Assembly: GCF_030167925.1 (NCBI RefSeq)
Contig: NZ_JASKUT010000001.1
Location: 620,001-684,000, forward strand
Length of the DNA: 64,000 bases
Source: Paenibacillus silviterrae
GTDB taxonomy: Bacteria; Bacillota; Bacilli; Paenibacillales; NBRC-103111
Reading direction: 5' to 3'
Of the stretch, positions 54,000-64,000 are shown in pieces. Both the position numbers and the translations under genes were made by a program. Each line of letters opens with the position of its first letter. Position 1 is the stretch's first letter. Below the pieces are notes generated by a model. That model was not told the DNA's origin. It did no database searches and was given only the letters and a program-made list of their open reading frames with translations.

Positions 54000-54950
54000 A
54001 TGTTGAAAACGGTCATTATCGGAACCGGCCCCGGTGGATTGACAGCGGCGATTTACTTGGCGAGAGCGGGATTAAGCCCGCTTGTAATTGAAGGACCCGA
54101 GCCAGGGGGACAATTAACGACGACAACAGAGGTAGAAAATTTCCCGGGCTTCCCTGACGGCATTATGGGGCCGGAGTTGATGGCGAATATGCGTAAACAG
54201 GCGGAGCGTTTCGGAGCGGAATTCCGCACGGGATGGGTCAACTCCGTCGACTTGTCCCAAAGGCCGTTCAAGCTGCAGGTGGAGGGGCAAGGCGAGATAG
54301 TAGCGGAATCGGTGATCGTATCGACGGGTGCATCAGCCAAATACCTCGGCATTCCGGGAGAAAAGGAAAACGTCGGCCGTGGGGTCAGCACCTGCGCGAC
54401 ATGCGACGGCTTCTTCTTCCGTAACAAGAGAATCATCGTGGTTGGGGGCGGAGACTCCGCGATGGAGGAAGCGAATTTCTTAAGCCGCTTCGGATCCGAG
54501 GTAGTCATCGTGAACCGCCGGAACGAGCTGCGGGCGTCGAAAATCATGCAGGAGCGCGCCCGTGAGAATACAAAGATCAAATGGAGCTTGAACCGCACTC
54601 CGCTTGAAGTGGTAGCCGGGGAGCGCGGCGTGACCGCCTTAAAGGTGCGAAATAATGAAACCGGCCAAGAGGAGCTTCTGGAAACGGACGGTATCTTCGT
54701 CGCTATCGGCCATACTCCGAATACCAAGTTTCTTGGCGGACAGCTGGAGACCGATGAGCTTGGTTATCTCATCGTGAAGCCGGGAAGCACGGAAACGAAT
54801 ATTCCGGGGGTCTTCGCCTGCGGCGACGTACAGGATCATAAGTACAGACAGGCAATTACGGCAGCGGGAACCGGCTGTATGGCTGCTCTTGAATGCGAGC
54901 GGTTCTTGGAGGAATCCCATGCAGCTGATCGGCAAACCGTACAAGCGTAA
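54000..54950 (+). CDS. Thioredoxin reductase-like flavoprotein (TrxB family)
   Basis: About 316 residues. FAD Rossmann fingerprint IIGTGPGGLTAAIYLARAG, redox-active CATC in STCATCDGFFF (Cys-Ala-Thr-Cys), NADPH fold VVGGGDSAMEEANFL and C-terminal FAD motif PGVFACGDVQD. It reduces thioredoxin or a similar disulfide partner with NADPH. ATG 54000 is 7 bp from AAAGGAGG. No thioredoxin gene is adjacent. Whether it is the main TrxB or a paralogue cannot be told. Confidence 0.9.
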   Translation: MLKTVIIGTGPGGLTAAIYLARAGLSPLVIEGPEPGGQLTTTTEVENFPGFPDGIMGPELMANMRKQAERFGAEFRTGWVNSVDLSQRPFKLQVEGQGEIVAESVIVSTGASAKYLGIPGEKENVGRGVSTCATCDGFFFRNKRIIVVGGGDSAMEEANFLSRFGSEVVIVNRRNELRASKIMQERARENTKIKWSLNRTPLEVVAGERGVTALKVRNNETGQEELLETDGIFVAIGHTPNTKFLGGQLETDELGYLIVKPGSTETNIPGVFACGDVQDHKYRQAITAAGTGCMAALECERFLEESHAADRQTVQA

Positions 54951-54965
54951 CGGCTAAAATCATCA

Positions 54966-55005
54966 AGAAACGCTCCATCCGCGACCTATAGGATGGAGCG
55001 TTTCT
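54966..55005. terminator. Bidirectional terminator between trxB-like and Gfo/Idh/MocA genes
   Basis: AGAAACGCTCCATCC and GGATGGAGCGTTTCT form a 15-bp perfect stem with a 10-nt loop, between converging genes. Confidence 0.9.
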
Positions 55006-55008
55006 CTA

Positions 55009-56034
55009 TTAATGGAGTGTTACTTCCTTGCCTTGCTTAGCGGATTCATAGATGGCGTCCAATATTTTGATCATATCGACACCCTGCTCCGGGGTAAAGA
55101 TCGGCTCTGCCTTACCTAATACGACATCGACAAAATGGTGAATATTGACCGTATGCCCGTTCGGATCCTTTGCAGGGAATACCGGCTCAACATTGCAGAG
55201 CACCCCTTCAATCTCGGTAAATAGCTTCACTTGGTCGTCGATTAATGAAAATCCGGACTTGGTTCCCCTAAGCTCCACAAAACGCTGATCCTCCTCGATA
55301 TTGGATGCCCAGCTGAATTCGATCTGCAGGGTAGCGCCGTTATCGAATCGAATAAAGCCGGAGGCCAGATCCTCCACATCGAAGGTTCCTTCTTCGGATT
55401 CCGCTGCGAATTTGTTATAAGCAGCGCCGCTGACGGCTACCGGCTTAGGATTGCCCATGATCCAGATCGCCAGATCGATCATATGGACCCCAAGATCGAT
55501 CAGCGGACCGCCGCCGGATAATGCTTTGGTCGTAAACCATCCCCCGCGTCCGGGAATGCCCCGTCTGCGGATCCAGCCGCAGCGTCCGGTATATATTTCG
55601 CCCATGTGGCCCTTATCGGCGTACGTTTTGAGGAACCGGGAAACGGCGCGGAACCGGTTGTTGCGCATAACCATGAGCACCTTGCCGCTTTGCTTCGCAG
55701 CGGCCGCCATTTTCTCAGCTTCCGCCGGATTGATCGCGTCGGGCTTCTCGCAGAACACATGCTTGCCTGCTTGAAGTGCGGCTATCGCTACCTCGGAGTG
55801 GAACAAGTTGGGCGTTCCGATGCCGATGACATCGATATCGTCGCGCTTTAACAGATCCCGATAGTCCGAATATACGGCCATAATCCCGAATTCGGTAGCA
55901 AACGCTTCTGCAAGCTGCTTGTTGGTGTCGCATACTGCAGCGATTTCGATTTCCGGGTGGGAGGACCATCCCGGCATGTGCGCATTTTTGACGATATTGC
56001 CTGTACCTACTAATCCCAGCTTGAGCTTGTTCAT
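55009..56034 (-). CDS. Gfo/Idh/MocA family NAD(P)-dependent oxidoreductase (third)
   Basis: 341 residues. LGLVGTGNIVKNAHMPGW (Rossmann), HVFCEKPDAINPAEAEKM (EKP motif), and GGPLIDLGVHMIDLAIWIMG with the Asp and His pair typical of the family's active site. It is a classical sugar or inositol dehydrogenase-type enzyme; substrate unknown. It lies 41 bp downstream of the NUDIX gene on the same strand and may share its transcript. Confidence 0.92.
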   Translation of the reverse strand: MNKLKLGLVGTGNIVKNAHMPGWSSHPEIEIAAVCDTNKQLAEAFATEFGIMAVYSDYRDLLKRDDIDVIGIGTPNLFHSEVAIAALQAGKHVFCEKPDAINPAEAEKMAAAAKQSGKVLMVMRNNRFRAVSRFLKTYADKGHMGEIYTGRCGWIRRRGIPGRGGWFTTKALSGGGPLIDLGVHMIDLAIWIMGNPKPVAVSGAAYNKFAAESEEGTFDVEDLASGFIRFDNGATLQIEFSWASNIEEDQRFVELRGTKSGFSLIDDQVKLFTEIEGVLCNVEPVFPAKDPNGHTVNIHHFVDVVLGKAEPIFTPEQGVDMIKILDAIYESAKQGKEVTLH

Positions 56035-56075
56035 CTGTTCATCCTATCCTCTCTTTATGTAGACACTTGCTGTTA

Positions 56076-56699
56076 TTAGTCCAGCATAATTTCCAGATCG
56101 GGGTTTCGTCCATACTCAAACATGCGTTTCACTTGAGCCAAAGTATTGCGTTCCAATGACAGCTCAGGAAGCTCGTCTTCGGCGAAGAACCCGACCTGAA
56201 GGGTCTCCATCCCTTCTTTGGCTTCGCCGCCGACAATTTCACATGAAATAAACATTTTGTATACATGGGAAGGCGCGGGCGGATGGTCGTGAAACTTTTT
56301 ATCAAGCACAGCCAGCAGCCTTGTGGCCGCTACTTCCAGCCCGGCTTCCTCCCGAACCTCCTTGACCGCAACCTCCTTGGGCGAAAGTCCGATGTCCGCC
56401 CAGCCCCCGGGCAGTGCCCAAGCTCCGTCCAGCTTCTCACGGACGAGAAGCAGCTTCCCTTCCTGAAAAACAACGGCGCGGATATCCACCTTTGGGGTAG
56501 CATAGCCTTCCTCGAACGCGAAGAGGTTCCGGATCTTCTCCGTCTCCACTTCCGTATATTCGTGAAGGATTTCGGCACTCAAATCCCGGAGCATTTGGAA
56601 TCGCTCCAAATCATACATATCCTTGGAGTAGGCAAGACCCGTTTGACCGATCGCTTGAATTTGCTTTGCCCATTCGAGCCACTTAAGCTGCATCCTCAT
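56076..56699 (-). CDS. NUDIX hydrolase with N-terminal Nudix_N2-type extension (ADP-ribose pyrophosphatase-like)
   Basis: 207 residues. The N-terminal 60 residues are helical (WLEWAKQIQAIGQTGLAYSK), as in Nudix_N proteins of Bacillus. The Nudix box is GGWADIGLSPKEVAVKEVRE followed by EAGL; the first Glu of the consensus is Leu and the Arg before it is Lys, mild departures. GAGGAG precedes the ATG at 56699; 56693 is an alternative. Probably hydrolyses ADP-sugars or similar. Confidence 0.88.
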   Translation of the reverse strand: MRMQLKWLEWAKQIQAIGQTGLAYSKDMYDLERFQMLRDLSAEILHEYTEVETEKIRNLFAFEEGYATPKVDIRAVVFQEGKLLLVREKLDGAWALPGGWADIGLSPKEVAVKEVREEAGLEVAATRLLAVLDKKFHDHPPAPSHVYKMFISCEIVGGEAKEGMETLQVGFFAEDELPELSLERNTLAQVKRMFEYGRNPDLEIMLD

Positions 56700-56787
56700 C
56701 CCTCTCTCCTCATCATAATCAAATTATACGAAACTTAAGCGTGCATTCCAAATGGAGCGGTTGAACTGAATTTTTCCTAAGATAATG

Positions 56788-56816
56788 GTGACTTTTTGAA
56801 AAGATAGGAGTATGTT
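56788..56816 (+). promoter_or_regulatory. Promoter of the ABC exporter pair
   Basis: GTGACT, 17 bp, TATGTT, about 45 bp before the TTG start of the first exporter gene. Confidence 0.5.
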
Positions 56817-56859
56817 TAAGGAATAGGAAGGAAACCTGTCAGCATGGGAGGAGTGGCTG

Positions 56860-58602
56860 TTGCGATTTTTATTGAAGTATATGAAGAAGCATTGGAAGAT
56901 GTTTTGCTTCGCCTTGTTGTTCCTTAGTATGGAAGCGGCAGCGGACTTGCTGATGCCTGCAATGATGGCCAAAATCATCGATGTGGGGGTAGCCGAGGGG
57001 CGAATGGATTATGTGCTGCGGACAGGCGGGTTTATGTTCCTGATAACTGCAGTTGGCGCCGTGGCTGCGTCGATGCGCAACATTTTTGCCAGCCGGGTGT
57101 CGCAAAGCTTCGGTATGGAGCTGAGAAGTGATTTGTTCAAAAAAATACAAACGCTTTCATTTCAGAACATAGACCATTTCGAACGGGCTTCGCTCATCAC
57201 AAGGCTAACGAATGACGTATCGCAGGTGCAAAACTTTTTTAACGGACTGATGCGAATTTTCGTCAAGGCTCCATTGCTGTGCATAGGCAGCTTAATTATG
57301 GCTGTAAGACTTGATCCCCAGCTTTCGATTGTACTGCTTGTGGTTGTACCCGTAGTAGGCTTGCTGATTGCTCTGAATATGAAGGTGGGATATCCCCGCT
57401 TCGTCAGGGTACAGCAGGCGCTGGACCGCGTGAATGGAGTCATGAGGGAATACTTGTCGGGTGTACGTGTAGTGAAGGCATTCAATCGGTTCGATCATGA
57501 GGTCGACCGGTTTCAAGAGGTGAACAACGAATACCAGGGACGGTCCATTCAAGTGATGCGGGCCATGGCTATTTTTAACCCTGCGATCATGCTGTCCGTC
57601 AACTTCGGGATTATCGCCGTACTATGGTTAGGCAGCTTGTATGTCGACCGCGGGCAGCTTCAGGTCGGAACGATCATTGCGTTCGTCAACTACATGACGC
57701 AGATTTTGTTTGCCCTCATGGTGATCTCCATGGTATTCAATATGTTCGTTCGCGCCAGAGCGTCTGCAGAACGAATCGGCGAGGTGTTCATGCACGATAA
57801 TACGATGACATGGAACGAGCATGCCCAATTGACGAAAGAGGACAGCCGGCGGGGCACTATTGAATTCGACCGCGTGACCTTCTCCTACGAGGGTGCTTCG
57901 GGCGAGCCTGTGCTGAGAAATATCAGCTTTCAATGCCGTAAGGGCGAAACGGTCGGCATTATCGGCTCCACAGGCTCCGGTAAAAGCACACTCGTCAGCT
58001 TGATTCCAAGGTTCTATGACACATTATCGGGAACGGTCAAGGTCGGCGGGGTGGATGTGAAGGAGCTGGATCCGAAAAAGCTTCGGGAGACCATTGCCAT
58101 CGTCCCGCAAAAATCGGTGCTCTTCACGGGAACGGTCGCCGAGAATATTCGCTGGGGCAAGGAGGATGCAACCATGGAGGAGATCGAGCAGGCGTCCCGA
58201 ATGGCCGAGGCTCATTCCTTTGTCACCTCGTTCCCGGAAGGCTATGAGACGGTTCTGGGCCAGCGGGGGGTTAATTTCTCCGGCGGACAGAAGCAGCGTC
58301 TTTCCATCGCACGCGCTTTGGTACGTAAGCCGGATATCCTGATCCTGGATGATTGCACCAGCGCCGTCGACGTGGCAACCGAAGCGAAGATCAAGGAAGC
58401 GCTGCGCACTTACGCCCGGGATGTAACCTGCTTGCTCATTGCCCAGCGGATTACTTCCGTTATGGATGCCGACAAGATCATCGTACTGGATGAAGGCTCG
58501 ATCGTTGGGGTCGGTAAGCATCGGGAATTAATGCAAAGCTGCAAAGTGTATCAGGAAATTTTCCAGTCCCAAATCGGAAAAGAGGTGACCTCCGATGTCT
58601 AA
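56860..58602 (+). CDS. ABC exporter half-transporter, degenerate catalytic site subunit
   Basis: 580 residues: six membrane helices then an ATPase domain (about 340-575). Walker A GSTGSGKST, signature NFSGGQKQR, Walker B ILILDDCTSAVD. The residue after the Walker B Asp is Asp instead of the catalytic Glu, while the signature is normal. That is the pattern of the degenerate-site partner in heterodimeric exporters. TTG start supported by GGGAGGAG 7 bp upstream. Overlaps its partner by 8 bp. Likely drug or lipid export. Confidence 0.9.
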   Translation: MRFLLKYMKKHWKMFCFALLFLSMEAAADLLMPAMMAKIIDVGVAEGRMDYVLRTGGFMFLITAVGAVAASMRNIFASRVSQSFGMELRSDLFKKIQTLSFQNIDHFERASLITRLTNDVSQVQNFFNGLMRIFVKAPLLCIGSLIMAVRLDPQLSIVLLVVVPVVGLLIALNMKVGYPRFVRVQQALDRVNGVMREYLSGVRVVKAFNRFDHEVDRFQEVNNEYQGRSIQVMRAMAIFNPAIMLSVNFGIIAVLWLGSLYVDRGQLQVGTIIAFVNYMTQILFALMVISMVFNMFVRARASAERIGEVFMHDNTMTWNEHAQLTKEDSRRGTIEFDRVTFSYEGASGEPVLRNISFQCRKGETVGIIGSTGSGKSTLVSLIPRFYDTLSGTVKVGGVDVKELDPKKLRETIAIVPQKSVLFTGTVAENIRWGKEDATMEEIEQASRMAEAHSFVTSFPEGYETVLGQRGVNFSGGQKQRLSIARALVRKPDILILDDCTSAVDVATEAKIKEALRTYARDVTCLLIAQRITSVMDADKIIVLDEGSIVGVGKHRELMQSCKVYQEIFQSQIGKEVTSDV

Positions 58603-60478
58603 ACCTGGTAATTCCGCCAAAGACCAGTCGCCTCCGCCGGACGTTCCCTTCGCCCAGCGGCCGGGCATGCCGGGAGGCGGCTTCGGCGGTCCGCGCGCCC
58701 GCGGTCCTGTTGCCAAGCCCAAGCAGTTTACCGCTACGCTAAAGAGGCTGTGGTCCTACCTAGGACAGGAGCGCAAGCGGCTGTCGATCCTATTCATGTT
58801 TATCGCCGTGAGCGCCTGCCTAACGCTGCTGGGTCCCTATCTCATCGGGGTATCGATCGATGCCATGACAGCGGCGGATGGCAAGGTTGATTTCGGGCTG
58901 CTGGAAACGATGGTTCTTATTCTTACGTTAGCCTATGTCTCCGATGCGTTGCTCTCGTTTCTTCAAGGCTGGTTTATGGCCGGGGTGTCGCAGCGTGTAG
59001 TCAAAAGCTTGCGCCAGAGCTTGTTTGCCAAGCTGCAGAAGCTGCCATTGGCCTTTTTCGACAGCCGTAAGCATGGGGAGCTCATGAGCCGCCTGTCGAA
59101 CGATATCGATAATGTAAGCAATACGATATCCCAAACGACGGTTCAACTGATGTCAGGGTCTATTGCTATCGCAGGATCGCTTATCATGATGCTGGTCTTA
59201 AGTCCGATATTGACGCTCGCTACACTGATCACGGTGCCGCTGGTCTACTTGCTGGCACGTACCATTACGCGGAAGACCGGCGTCATGTTCAAGGAGCAAT
59301 CGGCGCAGCTCGGACGACTGAACGGGCATATCGAAGAGACGATCTCGGGGATCGAGGTAGTCAAGGCTTTCAATCAAGAGGAGAAAGCCATAGGGGAGTT
59401 CGATGACGTTAACAAACGGCTTTATGAGGTCGGCTTAAAAGCACAGATTTGGTCCGGGTTTTTGATGCCGCTATTAAGTGTAATTAATAACATCGGGTTC
59501 GCAGCCGTAGCCATCGTCGGGGCTGTGCTCGCCTTGAAGGGACATATTACGGTAGGCGTCATCGCAAGCTTTCTAAGCTATTCCCGGCAGTTCGTCAGGC
59601 CGCTTAACGAATTGGCGAACACCTTTAATATTCTTCAATCCGGCGTAGCCGGTGCGGAACGCGTGTTCGAGGTGCTCGATGAGAAGGAGGAGCCCGCGGA
59701 TCCGCCGGGTGCGGTAGAGCTTCGCGATGTGAAAGGCCGGGTCACCTTCGAGGACGTCAGCTTCGGCTACCGCGCGGATGTGCCGATTCTGAAGGAGGTC
59801 AGCTTTAGTTCCGAGGAAGGCAGCAGCACTGCGTTGGTTGGCCCGACCGGCGCGGGGAAAACGACTATAGTGAATTTGTTGACCCGTTTCTACGATGTTA
59901 CGGGAGGGCGCATTCTCATAGACGGCAGGGATATTAAAGAATACACACGAGACAGCTTGCGGAGATGCTTCGGTATCGTGCTGCAGGACACCTATCTGTT
60001 CTCCGGGACAATCCGGGATAACATCAAGTACGGCAAGCCGGATGCTACGGATGAGGAGATGCTGGAGGCGGCAGCGGCGGCGAATGCCGATGCTTTCATC
60101 CGGCGGTTGCCTAATCAATACGACACCCTGTTGTCTGAGAATGGCGGCAATCTTAGTCAGGGGCAGCGGCAGCTGCTTGCGATCGCAAGGGTGATTCTGG
60201 CGAAGCCGTCGATATTGATTCTGGATGAAGCGACGAGCAGCATCGATACGCGAACCGAGCTCCACATTCAGGATGCCCTGTTGAACATCATGCGGGGGCG
60301 AACCAGCTTCATCATAGCGCATCGCCTCAACACGATACGGGACGCGGACACGATCATGGTCATCGACCGCGGGAATATCGTCGAAAGAGGCAGTCACGAG
60401 GCGCTGTTGGAGGAAGAGGGCACATATCACCGGATGTTCACAGGACAATTCAAGAATCTGCAAGAAGTTATGGAATAG
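58595..60478 (+). CDS. ABC exporter half-transporter, consensus catalytic subunit
   Basis: 627 residues. A Pro/Gly-rich N-terminal extension (about 1-45: QRPGMPGGGFGG) precedes six membrane helices and an ATPase domain with Walker A GPTGAGKTT, Walker B ILILDEATSS with the catalytic Glu, and a signature LSQGQ in place of LSGGQ. Its signature completes the partner's weak site, and the partner's SGGQ completes this good site, as in BmrC/BmrD-type pairs. Terminator follows at 60486. Confidence 0.92.
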   Translation: MSKPGNSAKDQSPPPDVPFAQRPGMPGGGFGGPRARGPVAKPKQFTATLKRLWSYLGQERKRLSILFMFIAVSACLTLLGPYLIGVSIDAMTAADGKVDFGLLETMVLILTLAYVSDALLSFLQGWFMAGVSQRVVKSLRQSLFAKLQKLPLAFFDSRKHGELMSRLSNDIDNVSNTISQTTVQLMSGSIAIAGSLIMMLVLSPILTLATLITVPLVYLLARTITRKTGVMFKEQSAQLGRLNGHIEETISGIEVVKAFNQEEKAIGEFDDVNKRLYEVGLKAQIWSGFLMPLLSVINNIGFAAVAIVGAVLALKGHITVGVIASFLSYSRQFVRPLNELANTFNILQSGVAGAERVFEVLDEKEEPADPPGAVELRDVKGRVTFEDVSFGYRADVPILKEVSFSSEEGSSTALVGPTGAGKTTIVNLLTRFYDVTGGRILIDGRDIKEYTRDSLRRCFGIVLQDTYLFSGTIRDNIKYGKPDATDEEMLEAAAAANADAFIRRLPNQYDTLLSENGGNLSQGQRQLLAIARVILAKPSILILDEATSSIDTRTELHIQDALLNIMRGRTSFIIAHRLNTIRDADTIMVIDRGNIVERGSHEALLEEEGTYHRMFTGQFKNLQEVME

Positions 60479-60485
60479 GGATGGG

Positions 60486-60510
60486 AAAAGACCGCTGCGG
60501 CGGTCTTTTT
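60486..60510 (+). terminator. Intrinsic terminator after the ABC exporter genes
   Basis: AAAAGACCGC/GCGGTCTTTTT hairpin with a 4-nt loop. Confidence 0.85.
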
Positions 60511-60607
60511 CTTTCTGCATCGGCAGACGCGGTGTTCCCTCCCGAATAAAGGAGCCCGTGGTCGCAGAGACGATGAGGAGGGTGTCCCGGGTCATATGAA
60601 TATTGTC

Positions 60608-63739
<3,132 letters not shown>

Positions 63740-63751
63740 AGCCGCTACCAA

Positions 63752-63788
63752 ACAAGCCGCCTCGGAACACACCGGGACGGCTTGTTTT
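63752..63788 (+). terminator. Intrinsic terminator after the GH2 gene
   Basis: ACAAGCCG and CGGCTTGT form an 8-bp perfect stem with an inner CC/GGG pairing, followed by TTT. Confidence 0.82.
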
Positions 63789-63905
63789 ATAACATTAGAA
63801 TTTATAAGTTTTGAGCGGAGCTCAAGGATTCTGATGTTTCAAGAAAAGCTTCCTCTTGAACACGAATGTACATCCCCGAGAGGGCTTCGATAGAAGCTTT
63901 AATTA
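63785..63905. repeat. Dispersed two-hairpin element, copy 2
   Basis: Second copy of the 49544-49664 element, starting TTTTATAACATTAGAATT and holding AACATTAGAAT/ATTCTGATGTT and AAGAAAAGCTTC/GAAGCTTT inverted arms. It again begins at the T-run of a plus-strand terminator and ends at the stop codon of a minus-strand gene. Confidence 0.85.
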
Positions 63906-64000
63906 TTATGACTCGCTTTGCTTGCGAATCAATAGATCGCGAGCTCGGGTAAACTCTTCCTCCGCAACCTTGACGCCCATGTGCTCGTTCATCGCTTTTG
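63906..64000 (-). CDS. 3' end of a minus-strand gene, truncated by window edge
   Basis: About 30 codons end in GVKVAEEEFTRARDLLIRK followed by QSES and a stop at 63906-63908. The frame stays open to the window edge. The sequence is charged and helical. It is too short to name. The convergent layout with the GH2 gene mirrors that around the first copy of the dispersed element, which supports it being a real gene end. Confidence 0.5.
   Translation of the reverse strand, partial: KAMNEHMGVKVAEEEFTRARDLLIRKQSES

Noticed and set aside
59573..60595. 340-codon minus-strand frame across the ABC exporter and its terminator
   Set aside because: It lies opposite a well-supported ABC ATPase domain, and its translation has no domain likeness. 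It is a shadow of codon bias.
60511..60600. Possible gene remnant or riboswitch between the ABC exporter and lacZ-type gene
   Set aside because: GC-rich with a few short dyads, but no known aptamer core and no frame with family likeness.

Overview
The window reads as chromosome of a Gram-positive, spore-forming soil or plant-associated bacterium, most likely Paenibacillus or a close relative. The reasons are strong AGGAGG-type ribosome sites, many genes for breaking down plant sugars (GH2, GH43, several SGNH esterases, an LplABC-type importer, YesM/YesN-type regulators), CcpA-type cre boxes, a KinA-like PAS kinase and the futalosine menaquinone genes mqnB/mqnD. I see no rRNA, tRNA, CRISPR array, prophage or insertion sequence. 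The genus is inferred from gene content, not from a marker gene.

Layout. 1-5762: a catabolic run of a truncated NAD-epimerase, a DapA-family lyase, iron-sulfur serine dehydratase (sdaAB, sdaAA), an M20 amidohydrolase and an unusual regulator with a GGDEY centre and a winged helix. 5863-11633: a TRAP importer whose permeases and binding protein have separate but matching promoters, followed by a YesM/YesN two-component pair. 11854-13419: a GH43 enzyme. 13504-14268: a gene-poor stretch with a 112-bp tandem repeat. 14269-19588: Gfo/Idh/MocA, DUF993, a TIM-barrel epimerase, an AraC regulator and a second Gfo/Idh/MocA, possibly an oxidative glycoside or polyol pathway. 19617-24129: a NUDIX gene, then a SIS isomerase divergent from class II aldolase, PfkB kinase and DeoR regulator genes (an aga/gat-like amino-sugar or tagatose route). 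24289-27110: aldo/keto reductase, SGNH hydrolase and ThuA-like protein.

27292-35000: an orphan secreted-toxin-like nuclease with an eCIS-type N-terminus, a eukaryotic-type HisA, a Gln/Asn/Gly-rich duplicated protein, a GT-C membrane protein, and an mqnB-mqnD-TPR operon on the minus strand. 35078-41268: a DUF1800/DUF1501 pair, two SGNH esterases, an MFS exporter and two small unknown genes. 41391-49479: a Spo0B-type sensor kinase, a large membrane AraC regulator and an LplA/B/C-type importer with no ATPase of its own. 49662-52000: a multi-PAS histidine kinase behind a c-di-GMP-I riboswitch with an intrinsic terminator. 52212-54950: a small HTH protein, a PerR/Fur regulator, a degenerate OmpR-type regulator and a TrxB-like reductase with a four-fold 11-bp operator array between the last two. 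55009-60478: Gfo/Idh/MocA and NUDIX genes, then a heterodimeric ABC exporter. 60704-63739: a GH2 beta-galactosidase.

The most notable non-coding signals are the c-di-GMP riboswitch, the four CTTCAT repeats at exact 11-bp spacing, the matched TRAP promoters, a dispersed element of about 120 bp found twice in the same convergent-gene context, and the 112-bp tandem repeat with internal dyads.
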